From the NCBI GenBank assembly GCA_009783565.1, contig WRDF01000010.1, positions 1-64,000 of the forward strand: a stretch of 64,000 bases of DNA. Direction: 5' to 3'. The stretch comes from Rikenellaceae bacterium. Its GTDB lineage: Bacteria; Bacteroidota; Bacteroidia; Bacteroidales; Rikenellaceae. The position numbers were made by a program, and so were the translations under genes. The notes below the pieces were generated by a model. It searched no databases, was not told the origin of the DNA, and was given only the letters and a program-made list of their open reading frames with translations. Of the stretch, positions 45,175-54,564 are shown piece after piece. Each line of letters begins with the position of its first letter. Within the stretch, counting starts at the first letter, position 1.

Positions 45175-48100
45175 ATGGAAAAGAAATTCATTACGTGTGA
45201 CGGTAACTATGCCGCAGCTCACATCGCGTATATGTTCAGCGAGGTGGCGGCTATCTACCCCATTACGCCGTCGTCCAACATGGCGGAGTATGTCGACGAT
45301 TGGGCTGCCCACGGACGCAAGAACATCTTCGGAGAGACCGTGAAGGTCGTTGAAATGCAGTCGGAGGCCGGTGCGGCCGGAACGCTGCACGGATCGTTGC
45401 AGGCGGGTGCGTTGAGCACGACGTTCACTGCGTCGCAGGGTCTGCTGCTGATGATCCCGAATATGTACAAGATGGCGGGCGAACTGCTGCCTGGCGTGTT
45501 CCACGTTTCGGCGCGCGCGGTTGCGGCTCAGGCATTGTCGATCTTCGGCGACCATCAGGACGTGATGGCGACGCGCCAGACAGGCTTTGCGATGCTGGCC
45601 ACAGGTTCGGTGCAGGAAATCATGGATATTGCGGGTATCGCACACTTAGTGTCGCTCAAATCGCGCGTGCCGTTCCTCCATTTCTTCGATGGTTTCCGCA
45701 CGTCGCACGAGATTCAGAAGGTCGAGGCGATGGACCAGGCCGACATGGCCAGGCTGCTTGACCGCGAGGCATTGCAGGCGTTCCGTGAGCGGGCGCTGCG
45801 TCCCGACAAGCCGGTGACGCGCGGTACGGCGCAGAACCCCGATATCTATTTCCAGTCGCGCGAGGCGGGGAACAAGTTCTATGACGCTGTGCCCGATATG
45901 GTGAACGAGATGATGCAGGAGGTGGGCAAAATCACCGGTCGTAAGTACGCGCCGTTCGTTTATTATGGTGCGCCGGATGCCGAGAACGTCGTAGTTGCGA
46001 TGGGTTCGGTGACGGAGACCATCAAGGAGACGGTCGATCACCTGAATGCCAAAGGCGGCAAGGCGGGGTTGCTGACGGTGCATCTCTACCGTCCGTTCTC
46101 GTCGAAATATTTTTTGGACGCTATGCCGAAGTCGGTGAAGCGTGTGTGTGTTCTCGACCGCACGAAAGAGCCGGGCGCAGGCGGTGAACCGCTGTACCTG
46201 GACGTGAGGAGCATGTATTACGGTATGTCCGGCGCGCCGATGATCGTCGGCGGCCGTTATGGTCTTTCGTCGAAGGACACTACGCCTGCGCAGATCATCG
46301 CCGTGTTCGAAAATTTGGCATCGGGCACGCCGAAGAACGGCTTCACGGTCGGTATAAACGACGATGTGACGCACCTGTCATTACCCGTTGGAGAGGAGAT
46401 TTCGCTGGCGAAACCCGGCACGTTCGAGGGTCTGTTCTTCGGTCTGGGCGCGGACGGAACGGTAGGTGCGAATAAAAACTCTATCAAAATCATCGGCGAC
46501 ACGACGGATAAATATTGCCAGGCTTATTTCGCCTACGACTCGAAAAAGTCGGGCGGGTATACCTCGTCGCACCTGAGGTTCGGCGACAGCCCGATTCACT
46601 CGCCGTACCTGGTGACTACGCCCGATTTCGTGGCGTGCCACGTGCCGTCGTATGTCCATAAGTACGACGTACTGAAAGGCCTGAAACCGGGCGGCGCGTT
46701 CCTGCTGAACAGCGTGGACGACGTGGAGACGACGAAAAACTCGTTGCCCGACCACATGAAAAAATATCTGGCGGACAAGAAGATAAATTTCTATGTCATC
46801 AATGCCACGAAGATTGCCGAAGAGCTGGGGTTGGGCAACCGCACCAACACGATCATGCAGGCGGCGTTCTTCAAGATCGCCAATGTGATTCCGTACGATA
46901 TCGCCGTAGAGCACATGAAGCAAGCCGTGCATGACACTTATGGCATGAAGGGCGAGGAGATTGTGAAAATGAACAACGCGGCCATAGACCATGGCGGCGA
47001 GGTGGTGAAAGTGGAGATTCCGGCGGAATGGACGAACCTTTCGGCGAGCAAACCCAAAGACGCGCGTACGGATATTCCCCAGTTCATCCGCGACGTGGTG
47101 CTGCCGATCAACAACCTGAAAGGAGACCTTCTGCCCGTGAGCACATTCGTCGGGCGCGAGGACGGCACGTGGGACAACGGCACATCGACATACGAGAAAC
47201 GAGGTATCGCGGTGAGTGTACCATGTTGGATCGCAGGGAATTGCATACAGTGTAACCAGTGTTCGTATGTGTGCCCGCACGCATCGATCCGCCCGTTCCT
47301 GCTGACGGATGAAGAGGCGAAACGTTCGGGAGCGGAGACCCTGCAAGGCTTGGCGGCGACGAAAGAGTACCGCTTCCGTATGCAGCTCACGCCGCTCGAC
47401 TGTTCGGGTTGCGGCAACTGCGTGGATGTGTGTCCGGCGAAGACCAAAGCTCTGGAAATGAAGACGCTGGCATCGCAGATGCACGAGCAGAAGAACTGGG
47501 AGTTTATGATTAGCGAGGTCGGCTACCGCGACAACGTTATCGAGAAGGATAAAACGGTTAAGGGTACGCAGTTCGCACAGCCGCTGTTCGAATTCTCGGG
47601 CGCATGTATCGGCTGCGGCGAAACGCCCTATATCAAGCTCATCACGCAGCTTTACGGCGACCGCATGATGATAGCCAACGCAACGGGCTGTACCTCTATA
47701 TATAGCGGCTCTGCGCCCTCTACGCCCTACTGCAAAGACTCGAAAGGTCGCGGGCCGGCATGGGCGAACTCGCTGTTCGAGGACAACGCGGAGTTCGGTT
47801 TCGGTATGCACCTCGGTGCAGAATCGCAGCGCGATTATATCGAAAACCGCATGAAGGAGGGTATCGCGAACTGCTCGAAATGCAGCGCGGAGACCAAAGC
47901 GGCGTTCGCAGAGTGGATCGCCTCTCGAAACAATGCGGAGGAAAATAAAGCTGTTGCGGAAAAACTTATGCCTCTGATCGAGAAGGGCGAGTGCGACGTC
48001 TGCCGTGATATTTATGCGCGCAGGCAGTTCCTCATCAAGCGTTCGCATTGGATCATCGGCGGTGACGGCTGGGCTTATGACATCGGGTTCGGCGGCCTCG

Positions 48101-48702
48101 ACCACGTCATCGCGTCGGGTCAGGATGTGAACATACTTGTCGTCGACACGGAAGTTTACTCGAACACCGGCGGGCAGTCATCAAAATCTACGCCCGTAGG
48201 CGCGGTGGCGAAATTCGCATCGGCGGGTAAGCGTATCCGCAAGAAAGATCTGGGCGCGATAGCAATGACATACGGCTATGTATACGTGGCGCAGGTGTCG
48301 TTCGGTGCGAGCCAGAACCAGTTGCTGACGGCGATCAAAGAGGCCGAAGCATACCCCGGTCCGTCGATAGTGATCGCCTATGCTCCGTGTATCAATCACG
48401 GCATCAAGGGCGGCATGGCGCATACGCCGACGGTCGGCAAAGAGGCCGTCGAGTCGGGCTACTGGTCGCTGTGGCGCTACAATCCGTCTTTGGAGACGGA
48501 GGGCAAGAACCCGTTCATGCTCGATTCGAAAGAGCCGGACTGGGCGAAGTTCCGCAAGTTCATTATGAGCGAAGTGCGCTATACGTCGTTGCTGCAATCG
48601 TTCCCGGCAGAGGCCGAGGAGCTGTTTACAGCCGCAGAGGAAAATGCCAAGTGGCGCTACGAGAGCTACAAACGTTACGCCGCGATGGACTTCAAGAAGT
48701 AA
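45175..48702 (+). CDS. nifJ: Pyruvate:ferredoxin (flavodoxin) oxidoreductase
   Basis: Central anaerobic enzyme that oxidises pyruvate to acetyl-CoA and CO2, reducing ferredoxin. The single-chain 1175-residue form has the pyruvate-binding N domain (AAHIAYMFSEVAAIYPITPS), a two-[4Fe-4S] ferredoxin domain (CIQCNQCSYVCP near residue 690; CSGCGNCVDVCP near 742), the proximal-cluster CIGCGETPY and the thiamine diphosphate domain (GGDGWAYDIGFGGLDHVIAS, DTEVYSNTGGQSSKSTPVGA). All modules are complete. It has its own promoter and a 22-bp terminator. Confidence 0.98.
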   Translation: MEKKFITCDGNYAAAHIAYMFSEVAAIYPITPSSNMAEYVDDWAAHGRKNIFGETVKVVEMQSEAGAAGTLHGSLQAGALSTTFTASQGLLLMIPNMYKMAGELLPGVFHVSARAVAAQALSIFGDHQDVMATRQTGFAMLATGSVQEIMDIAGIAHLVSLKSRVPFLHFFDGFRTSHEIQKVEAMDQADMARLLDREALQAFRERALRPDKPVTRGTAQNPDIYFQSREAGNKFYDAVPDMVNEMMQEVGKITGRKYAPFVYYGAPDAENVVVAMGSVTETIKETVDHLNAKGGKAGLLTVHLYRPFSSKYFLDAMPKSVKRVCVLDRTKEPGAGGEPLYLDVRSMYYGMSGAPMIVGGRYGLSSKDTTPAQIIAVFENLASGTPKNGFTVGINDDVTHLSLPVGEEISLAKPGTFEGLFFGLGADGTVGANKNSIKIIGDTTDKYCQAYFAYDSKKSGGYTSSHLRFGDSPIHSPYLVTTPDFVACHVPSYVHKYDVLKGLKPGGAFLLNSVDDVETTKNSLPDHMKKYLADKKINFYVINATKIAEELGLGNRTNTIMQAAFFKIANVIPYDIAVEHMKQAVHDTYGMKGEEIVKMNNAAIDHGGEVVKVEIPAEWTNLSASKPKDARTDIPQFIRDVVLPINNLKGDLLPVSTFVGREDGTWDNGTSTYEKRGIAVSVPCWIAGNCIQCNQCSYVCPHASIRPFLLTDEEAKRSGAETLQGLAATKEYRFRMQLTPLDCSGCGNCVDVCPAKTKALEMKTLASQMHEQKNWEFMISEVGYRDNVIEKDKTVKGTQFAQPLFEFSGACIGCGETPYIKLITQLYGDRMMIANATGCTSIYSGSAPSTPYCKDSKGRGPAWANSLFEDNAEFGFGMHLGAESQRDYIENRMKEGIANCSKCSAETKAAFAEWIASRNNAEENKAVAEKLMPLIEKGECDVCRDIYARRQFLIKRSHWIIGGDGWAYDIGFGGLDHVIASGQDVNILVVDTEVYSNTGGQSSKSTPVGAVAKFASAGKRIRKKDLGAIAMTYGYVYVAQVSFGASQNQLLTAIKEAEAYPGPSIVIAYAPCINHGIKGGMAHTPTVGKEAVESGYWSLWRYNPSLETEGKNPFMLDSKEPDWAKFRKFIMSEVRYTSLLQSFPAEAEELFTAAEENAKWRYESYKRYAAMDFKK

Positions 48703-48716
48703 TTTGAATAGACCTT

Positions 48717-48763
48717 AAAACAGAAATGGGGTTCGTCTGAAAGACGAACCCCATTTCTGTTTT
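48717..48763. terminator. Perfect 22-bp terminator after PFOR
   Basis: AAAACAGAAATGGGGTTCGT (from 48717) pairs along 22 bp with its complement at 48742-48763 around a 3-nt loop, ending in TTTT. Confidence 0.9.
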
Positions 48764-48846
48764 GTCATTCCGAGCGAGCGCGAAGCGCGACGAGGAATCT
48801 ATCGCTAGTTTATATAAATTCAAAGACAGACGAACGATAGATTCCT
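48764..48846. repeat. Dispersed repeat C, copy 5, cut at the M60 gene end
   Basis: It begins GTCATTCCGAGCGAGCGCGA, carries the core GAGGAATCTATCGCTAGTTT, and stops at GATAGATTCCTC exactly where the stop codon of the minus-strand peptidase gene begins; the usual closing arm is absent. Confidence 0.8.
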
Positions 48847-51104
48847 CACTGATATAGTTCCAGATTCTCGTCCGTAATGCGCGTGAAGTCATGCGGCGGG
48901 TTAGGATAGCCCTTCGATAGAATTTCCGCTCGCAAAGCATCTGCATGGGCCTCGGTAATGGTGAACTGCGCCGAGCCGTAATCCTCCACCCTTCGGTCGA
49001 TCGGGGTGAGGAAGCCCCAGGCCTCGAAGAAATCCAAAAGATTCAACTGCGCGACATCGCACGCCACGCGTACGAAGTTGAGCTGGAATCTCGACTGTGT
49101 TGCAGGCGTAGTAGGTTCGGGCGCGGTCATCATGTGATAGAAGAGGTCGGGGTAGAAGTCGGTCTTCCCCAGCACATCGTGCAGGTATAGTTTAAGCTGC
49201 CAGAACGGCACAAGTTTTACGAACACATCTTCTATATCGTTGTGCGCAATACCTTTACCGACAATATTATTGAACCCGGAAGTGTAGTTGCCGCTCGTGA
49301 TCAGACGCGAGCGCGCCCCGAACGCCGTCTGAACAAGCATCGAATAGATGTTATTGCTTACCTCCCCCATCCCCGTCCAGGTCATTACGGGACGCAACTG
49401 ATTCAAATGTCCCAGCTCATGGGCCGGCCCCCACATGTTCCCACCCTGAACAAAACGGCTCAGATTGAGAATAGTGCTTGCAGTCGATTTGGTATACCCC
49501 GTACGGTACGATGTCATGTACATGTAAGTATTCGGGTTGTAATCAACATGAAAGTAGGCGCGGTTTCTGGGCGGGCGGTTATGTTTGTACAACCCCATGA
49601 ACTCGTGTTGCAGGCGCGCCATTTCGTCGTACTTTTCCACCAGCGCTTTGCCGTCGGGGGTATGCGCTTTGAAGTCGTCGACGGCAAATGTCAGATGGGT
49701 ATATTTCCCGACCAGATCGAAGTCCGATGCGACGGCGGCATTCAACAGCCGCGTCCAATCTCTTGTTTCGTGTTTCGCCACGTCGAAATAACCGTTGACC
49801 GCTCCCGTTACAAAATTGATCTTCACCCGCGGTGCCGCCTCGCCCAGCATAGAATAATACTGCACGTATATCAACCCTTTCGCTTTGGCCTTAATCTTAT
49901 TAATGCCGCGCGACAACGGATAGGTATGCTGCGTGCCCCAGCCGTTCGTCGTGAGGTCTTGTGAGACGATCGATATATTCTGCCCGTATGTATCGCCCAC
50001 GAATACGATCAGGTCTTCGTTAGCCCGAACGAAAATTCCCGTGGGGTTGTCGCGCAGGCTGTACGGGGCGGTTTTATTCTCTGCCGCCTGTACGGTCGGA
50101 TGCACCCATGCGCGGTATTCCTGCACGCGGAACGACCGGTCGGATTCGCTGATGAGATTCAGGAAAATATCGGCGGCCATGTCTCTGAAAAACACATTGG
50201 GAATCGCATCGATCTGGCTCTGCCCGATGCCGGGCCGCAACTCCGAACACGAGTGGTCGGTAAATATCGAGAGATAGTCGAAACCGGAGGTGTTCCTTGC
50301 GAAGAACTCCATCTCGGCGCAGCTGACATATTGTCCCTGGCTGTCGCCCATCCCCGAATGCACGACGAATTGCACGGCAGTAACGTTGCGGAGCGTCTCT
50401 GAGAACGAAAGATAGCCCGACGAACCATTGAAATCATATTCTCCGTATTTTGCGAGCGCATTTCCGCCATGCGCCACATAGAGGTCGAATCGCCGGAAGT
50501 TGCCGTTCGTCCCGCCGTCGGAGCGGGCATGATAGACCAGATAATCCATCGCCGGCACATTGTTGAAATTGTAAGTCAGCGTGACGGGGAACTGTGTGCG
50601 GCCGCTCCAACGCGAATGATATAGCGTACCCATATTGCCGTCGAAAGAATTCTCGATAGGTTGGCCCGGCGAGAATTCGGATGCTGTGGCCGATGCGACC
50701 GATATTTTAACATCATTGGGCAACTGATTGGCATTGACGGTATTTGCTCTCTGCGACACGTTTACAGTAGCTTCCACGCCCTTGCCCTGTCGGCCCGTAA
50801 GTGTTATGGTCGCCGAGCGTACGCCGGACTGTGTATTGTTCGTGGCGCTGACGACCAGCCGCGTACCTTCGATCTTCACATTGCACCAGCTGCGTGCTGC
50901 GATGGGAGTGACTACGGCTTCAAGCTCGCCTGCATTTGAGTCGAACCCTACCTCACGCGAACCGGGGTATCTGTCGAAATCGACGGATGGCGTTGAAACG
51001 TTTATATACAACGGTGTCACATTATCGACACTCTTGCAACTTGTAACGACGAACATCGCTGCGAGTGACAGCGCTGCCGAAAACAACAGTTTTTTCATGG
51101 TCAT
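48846..51104 (-). CDS. Lipoprotein with BACON, discoidin and M60-type metallopeptidase domains
   Basis: Predicted surface mucin- or glycoprotein-directed protease of 752 residues. The signal MKKLLFSAALSLAAMFVVTSC is a lipoprotein type. A BACON-like domain (about 38-118, ending VEATVNVSQRANTV), a discoidin/F5-8C domain (about 130-270, FDGNMGTLYHSRWSG) and an M60/enhancin-like domain follow, with the zinc motif HELGH at residues 562-566 (GPAHELGHLNQLRP). M60 proteases of gut Bacteroidetes cleave O-glycoproteins. An ECF sigma gene lies upstream on the same strand, and no TAnnTTTG box is seen before this gene. A Met at codon 3 is an alternative start. Confidence 0.88.
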   Translation of the reverse strand: MTMKKLLFSAALSLAAMFVVTSCKSVDNVTPLYINVSTPSVDFDRYPGSREVGFDSNAGELEAVVTPIAARSWCNVKIEGTRLVVSATNNTQSGVRSATITLTGRQGKGVEATVNVSQRANTVNANQLPNDVKISVASATASEFSPGQPIENSFDGNMGTLYHSRWSGRTQFPVTLTYNFNNVPAMDYLVYHARSDGGTNGNFRRFDLYVAHGGNALAKYGEYDFNGSSGYLSFSETLRNVTAVQFVVHSGMGDSQGQYVSCAEMEFFARNTSGFDYLSIFTDHSCSELRPGIGQSQIDAIPNVFFRDMAADIFLNLISESDRSFRVQEYRAWVHPTVQAAENKTAPYSLRDNPTGIFVRANEDLIVFVGDTYGQNISIVSQDLTTNGWGTQHTYPLSRGINKIKAKAKGLIYVQYYSMLGEAAPRVKINFVTGAVNGYFDVAKHETRDWTRLLNAAVASDFDLVGKYTHLTFAVDDFKAHTPDGKALVEKYDEMARLQHEFMGLYKHNRPPRNRAYFHVDYNPNTYMYMTSYRTGYTKSTASTILNLSRFVQGGNMWGPAHELGHLNQLRPVMTWTGMGEVSNNIYSMLVQTAFGARSRLITSGNYTSGFNNIVGKGIAHNDIEDVFVKLVPFWQLKLYLHDVLGKTDFYPDLFYHMMTAPEPTTPATQSRFQLNFVRVACDVAQLNLLDFFEAWGFLTPIDRRVEDYGSAQFTITEAHADALRAEILSKGYPNPPHDFTRITDENLELYQ

Positions 51105-51152
51105 AATATTTTATATGCTTACTATATAAACGATCGGTCGTGCATTTTTCGG

Positions 51153-51187
51153 ACACGCGCGCGTGTTTTTTCGGTCTGCCGGACGAT
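51153..51187. repeat. Dispersed repeat D upstream of the peptidase gene
   Basis: CACGCGCGCGTGTTTTTTCG followed by GTCTGCCGGA, the standard D module. Confidence 0.65.
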
Positions 51188-51214
51188 AGATTTATGTGAA
51201 CAGGCCATAAACGA

Positions 51215-51250
51215 ACTGTCATCCCGAATGCGAAACGCAGGGATGACAGT
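51215..51250. terminator. 11-bp hairpin after the ECF sigma gene
   Basis: ACTGTCATCCC and GGGATGACAGT enclose a 14-nt loop. It is related to the ends of repeats A and C (GTCATTCC/GGGATGAC) and lies just downstream of the sigma gene stop. Confidence 0.55.
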
Positions 51251-51274
51251 CTACTATATAATTGTATTCGTAAT

Positions 51275-51832
51275 TTATCCCCGCATTTCTCCGATAGCGT
51301 ACATCAGCATAATGAAGGTAACGAAACCTACTTTTTGCTGCCTGAGTTTCTCCAATCCCCGGTGGACGAGTTTGCGCACCGATTCGGGATTTATCCCCAG
51401 CAATATGGCTATCTGGTCGTATTCCATCTCCTGCATATAGCGCAGATAGATCGCCTCGCGTTGCGTCGCAGTGAGCTTATCCATGAGCGCCTTTACGTGC
51501 GACGTCACGATCTCGCGTTCCTCGGCGTTCATCAACGCATCGTCGCCTACCGACACATCGGCCAGAAACGTGTGCCCGGCCATGTCGTCATACGAAAGTT
51601 TGCGCCCGTGCCGGCTGATGTCCACCAGACGGTTTTTGATGCTGCGCAACAAATAAAACTTCACATTGCCGATGCGCCCGAGATCCCTGTCCTCGACCAC
51701 GAGTTTGCAAAATACGTCGTGAATAGCATCCATACACATATTTTCAGCATATCCGAGACTGAGGGCGTAACTGTACAGTTCGTCCACATATCTCCGGTAG
51801 AGCTGAGCGTATGTATCGAATCGCGGTTTCAT
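51275..51832 (-). CDS. ECF-type RNA polymerase sigma factor with hydrophobic C tail
   Basis: A 185-residue extracytoplasmic-function sigma factor. Region 2 is seen at about residues 10-75 (YVDELYSYALSLGYAENMCM, DAIHDVFCKL) and region 4 at about 120-170 (LTATQREAIYLRYMQEMEYD, QIAILLGINPESVRKLVHRG). The end, VGFVTFIMLMYAIGEMRG, is a hydrophobic segment not part of the usual fold. Neither a FecR-type anti-sigma nor a TonB receptor is adjacent, which is unusual in this phylum. The only gene downstream on its strand is the M60 peptidase, a candidate target. Confidence 0.92.
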   Translation of the reverse strand: MKPRFDTYAQLYRRYVDELYSYALSLGYAENMCMDAIHDVFCKLVVEDRDLGRIGNVKFYLLRSIKNRLVDISRHGRKLSYDDMAGHTFLADVSVGDDALMNAEEREIVTSHVKALMDKLTATQREAIYLRYMQEMEYDQIAILLGINPESVRKLVHRGLEKLRQQKVGFVTFIMLMYAIGEMRG

Positions 51833-51953
51833 CGTCGCCGTACGGTGGGTGGGTTTAGTGTTGTGTGAACAAATCCTACAAAAATAATTATTTTTTACAT
51901 TATGTGCAAAATCATGGCCGGTTCGTGGAAATAACAGAATTTGTGGGAACAGG

Positions 51954-51991
51954 CCTTAAAACAAAGCCCTCGACCGATGGCGGCGAGGGCT
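51954..51991 (-). terminator. Terminator of the Skp-like gene
   Basis: On the minus strand AGCCCTCG and CGAGGGCT pair around an 11-nt loop and are followed by TTGTTTTAAG. Confidence 0.75.
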
Positions 51992-52020
51992 GCTCAAAAT
52001 CTCCGGATTCAGGCGCAAGT

Positions 52021-52617
52021 CTACTTCTGCTGCGCGTATCTTTCGTTCAACCCTCGGAGTATCAATGAAGTAATGTCGAGCGCAGGATCGGCGTTAATCA
52101 CAGGCGCACCGCCCGACGTGGTTATTATCATACCATAGCGGTAGTCGTGATTGAACTCCTTCACATATTCCTCGATGCTGTACATTATGCGGTTCGTCAT
52201 CACCGCTTCTTCTTCTGCGAGCTCCTGTCTGCGCTGTTCGTGCAGGGTCATGAGAGTCTGCTGCTGACGTTGCAGGTTCTCCTCTTGCTGAGCTGCTTCG
52301 GCACGCGTCATCAGTCCGCGCTCGGCCCGTGTCTGAAAATCGCTGACGTTGCGCTCGAATGTACGTGCGCGACTTGTCAGGTCGGCCTCCACCTGCCTCA
52401 CTTTTGTTTCGAATGCTGCGCTAAGGTCATTGTACATATCGTAATTGAACATCAGCGAATCGATGCGTATATAAGCGATCTGACCGCTCGCATGACGCTC
52501 TACGTTCTCATCGGTGCTTCCGACTTCTGTGACCGTAACCGCGTTTTTCGGGTTGTTTCCACACGCCATGGCAAACGCTGCGAAAGCGAGGGTGGCTGCG
52601 ACGAATAGTTTTTTCAT
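52021..52617 (-). CDS. OmpH/Skp-family lipoprotein
   Basis: Periplasmic chaperone-like protein of 198 residues. The start MKKLFVAATLAFAAFAMACG gives a lipoprotein signal with the Cys at 19; the in-frame ATG at 52653 falls in the promoter. The mature protein has the Skp pattern: IAYIRIDSLMFNYDMYNDLS followed by a long coiled coil (VRQVEADLTSRARTFERNVS, AEAAQQEENLQRQQQTLMTL) and a short C-terminal beta part (YGMIITTSGGAPVINADPAL). It likely helps outer-membrane proteins across the periplasm. Divergent from the MBL gene. Confidence 0.88.
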   Translation of the reverse strand: MKKLFVAATLAFAAFAMACGNNPKNAVTVTEVGSTDENVERHASGQIAYIRIDSLMFNYDMYNDLSAAFETKVRQVEADLTSRARTFERNVSDFQTRAERGLMTRAEAAQQEENLQRQQQTLMTLHEQRRQELAEEEAVMTNRIMYSIEEYVKEFNHDYRYGMIITTSGGAPVINADPALDITSLILRGLNERYAQQK

Positions 52618-52642
52618 GACGTTTTTTGATTTTATACGAACG

Positions 52643-52679
52643 CAAATATACACATTTTCCCCGAAAGCGGTTATTTTTG
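52643..52679. promoter_or_regulatory. Face-to-face divergent promoters
   Basis: TATATTTG on the minus strand (52650-52643) serves the Skp-like gene and TATTTTTG on the plus strand (52672-52679) the MBL-fold gene. The -33 regions of the two overlap each other's -7 zone, so the promoters probably compete. Confidence 0.6.
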
Positions 52680-52691
52680 CATAAAATAGTC

Positions 52692-53771
52692 ATGAGGCGA
52701 ATGAAAAAAATGCTGTTATTGTGCGTCGCCTTCGCCGGCATACTGTTATTAATAAGGAATATGGGCGGAGCGAAAGGCGAAATCGAATGGCGGACGAATT
52801 CCGGGCTGCCGACGCTCAAAGAGGGCTGGCGCGGGAATATTGTCATTGGCGGGCGCTTCCGCAACGACTCGCTCGCCGAAGGCGCATCATCGTTTCGCGA
52901 TGTGATGAGATGGAAACTCGGCCGTAATCCGCAGCGCGACGAGAAACGCCGCGACACGTTCCGCGTGCGCGTCGAATCATTAGGTGAGATACCGTTAGCA
53001 GAGAACAGTGTCGTTTGGCTGGGGCAGGCATCGTTTCTGATTACCGTCGGCGGAGTGAGGCTCGCGACCGACCCCTGCTACTTCGACCTGCCGCTGAACC
53101 GCCGTCTGGTGGCGATGCCGTGCAGTGCGGATAGCCTGCCGCCGGTGGATTATCTGCTCGTCTCGCACAGCCACCGCGACCATTTCGACCGGCGGTCGGC
53201 GGAGGCGTTGCTACGCACGAACCCTGCTATGGAGGCGCTCGTACCACTTGGCGGCGACCGGCTTTTCAGCGGGCGGGCTTTGTCGGGCATCCGGCGGCAA
53301 GAGGCCGGATGGTATCAGGAATACCACTTTGCGGATGGCCTGCGTGTCATTTTTCTTCCCGCGCGGCATTGGGGACGGCGCGGGTTATTCGACACCAACC
53401 GCACGCTCTGGGGTAGTTTTCTCATCATTGCCGACGATGTGAAGATATTTTTCGCGGGCGACACGGGTTATGACAGGCGGATATTTCGTGAAGTTCGCGA
53501 GCTGTTCGGCAACATCGATATTTGCCTGCTGCCGATCGGGGCTTACTCGCCGCAATTCGTGATGAAGCGCAGCCATATGACCCCCGAAGAGGCCGTGCAG
53601 GCGTTCCTTGACATGGGCGGGGGCATGCTCGTTCCGATGCACTACGGCACTTACGACCTGTCGGACGAGCCTTTGGGCGAGCCGTTGCAGCGGCTGTGGC
53701 TTTGTGCCGCCGCGCTCGGTATCGAGAATCGCGTGAAAGCATTGGCGGTAGGAGAAATTTTGAAATTCTGA
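52692..53771 (+). CDS. MBL-fold metal-dependent hydrolase (NAPE-PLD/UlaG-like), membrane-anchored
   Basis: A 359-residue protein with an N-terminal hydrophobic anchor (MLLLCVAFAGILLLI) and a metallo-beta-lactamase fold: WLGQASFLITVGGVRLATDP, LVSHSHRDHFD (HxHxDH near residues 158-163), FLPARHWG, FFAGDTGYD and MHYGTYDL. The group includes NAPE-phospholipase D and many uncharacterised hydrolases; a phospholipid or lactone ester is possible. The start lies about 6 nt after the expected transcript start, so a nearly leaderless message or the next Met (codon 4) is possible. ruvA follows 5 bp later. Confidence 0.9.
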   Translation: MRRMKKMLLLCVAFAGILLLIRNMGGAKGEIEWRTNSGLPTLKEGWRGNIVIGGRFRNDSLAEGASSFRDVMRWKLGRNPQRDEKRRDTFRVRVESLGEIPLAENSVVWLGQASFLITVGGVRLATDPCYFDLPLNRRLVAMPCSADSLPPVDYLLVSHSHRDHFDRRSAEALLRTNPAMEALVPLGGDRLFSGRALSGIRRQEAGWYQEYHFADGLRVIFLPARHWGRRGLFDTNRTLWGSFLIIADDVKIFFAGDTGYDRRIFREVRELFGNIDICLLPIGAYSPQFVMKRSHMTPEEAVQAFLDMGGGMLVPMHYGTYDLSDEPLGEPLQRLWLCAAALGIENRVKALAVGEILKF

Positions 53772-53776
53772 AAGAG

Positions 53777-54373
53777 ATGATAGAGTATATCAAAGGTACG
53801 ATCGCCGACCTCACGCCCGCGTATGCGGTAGTGGAAGCCGGAGGCGTGGGCTACTACATGAGCATTTCGCTGCACACTTTTTCCCAGATCGAGGGGCGCG
53901 CCGAAGCGACGCTGTATGCTCACACCCAGACGCTTATGGACAGTTCGCAGAATCTGTTCGGTTTTTCCACGCGGCGCGAGCGCGAACTTTTCAGGCTGCT
54001 GATCGGGGTATCGGGCGTTGGCGGTAATACGGCGCGCATGGCATTATCGACCTATTCGCCCGGCGAGTTGGCGAATATTATCGCGACGGAGAACGCCGTG
54101 CTACTGAAAAATGTAAAGGGGCTGGGACTCAAAACCGCGCAGAAAATCATTGTCGAACTACGTGACAAAGTCATAACGGTGGGTTTCGAAGCTGCCTGCG
54201 GCACGCCGGGCACGGCAACGACCGATAGCCCCGTCTTCCACGAGACGCTCGCTGCGCTCACGATGCTCGGGTTCGGGCGCGCGGCTTCGGAAAAAGTGGT
54301 GCGTAACGTCGTAAAGGAACATCCCGATGCGTCGGTCGAAGAGGCGGTGCGACTGTCGCTCAAAAAACTGTAA
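53777..54373 (+). CDS. ruvA: Holliday junction DNA helicase subunit RuvA
   Basis: Binds Holliday junctions and loads RuvB for branch migration. The 198-residue protein starts MIEYIKGTIADLTPAYAVVE and has the tandem HhH motifs LLIGVSGVGGNTARMAL and NVKGLGLKTAQKIIVELRDK, then the C-terminal RuvB-binding domain (ETLAALTMLGFGRAASEKVV). It is 5 bp downstream of the MBL gene; ruvB and ruvC are not nearby. Confidence 0.97.
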   Translation: MIEYIKGTIADLTPAYAVVEAGGVGYYMSISLHTFSQIEGRAEATLYAHTQTLMDSSQNLFGFSTRRERELFRLLIGVSGVGGNTARMALSTYSPGELANIIATENAVLLKNVKGLGLKTAQKIIVELRDKVITVGFEAACGTPGTATTDSPVFHETLAALTMLGFGRAASEKVVRNVVKEHPDASVEEAVRLSLKKL

Positions 54374-54444
54374 AAAGATTCGCATTTATACTTATTTTTT
54401 GCTGTTTTTCACGTTATCCCGGACAAATTATTCAAAAAAAATGT

Positions 54445-54541
54445 TAACTTTGGAGTTGTTTCAAAAAGAACAGTAAGCGAGCCGCTTCGAGAAAAACTAA
54501 AAAACTTTTTTTGTTTTTCAAGTTTTCTTTATTTACCTTTG
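54445..54541 (+). promoter_or_regulatory. Two candidate promoters of the V-ATPase operon
   Basis: The proximal promoter is TTTG (54510-54513), N20, TACCTTTG (54534-54541). A further -7 box TAACTTTG lies at 54445-54452. Between them is a small AAGCG-AGC-CGCTT hairpin followed by an A/T-rich run, which could end short transcripts from the distal promoter. Confidence 0.65.
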
Positions 54542-54564
54542 CAGGCGATAAAAAAATATGGACG

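Noticed and set aside
46381..48105. 574-codon minus-strand frame opposite PFOR
   Set aside because: Shadow frame of the strongly biased PFOR codons; no start context or family.
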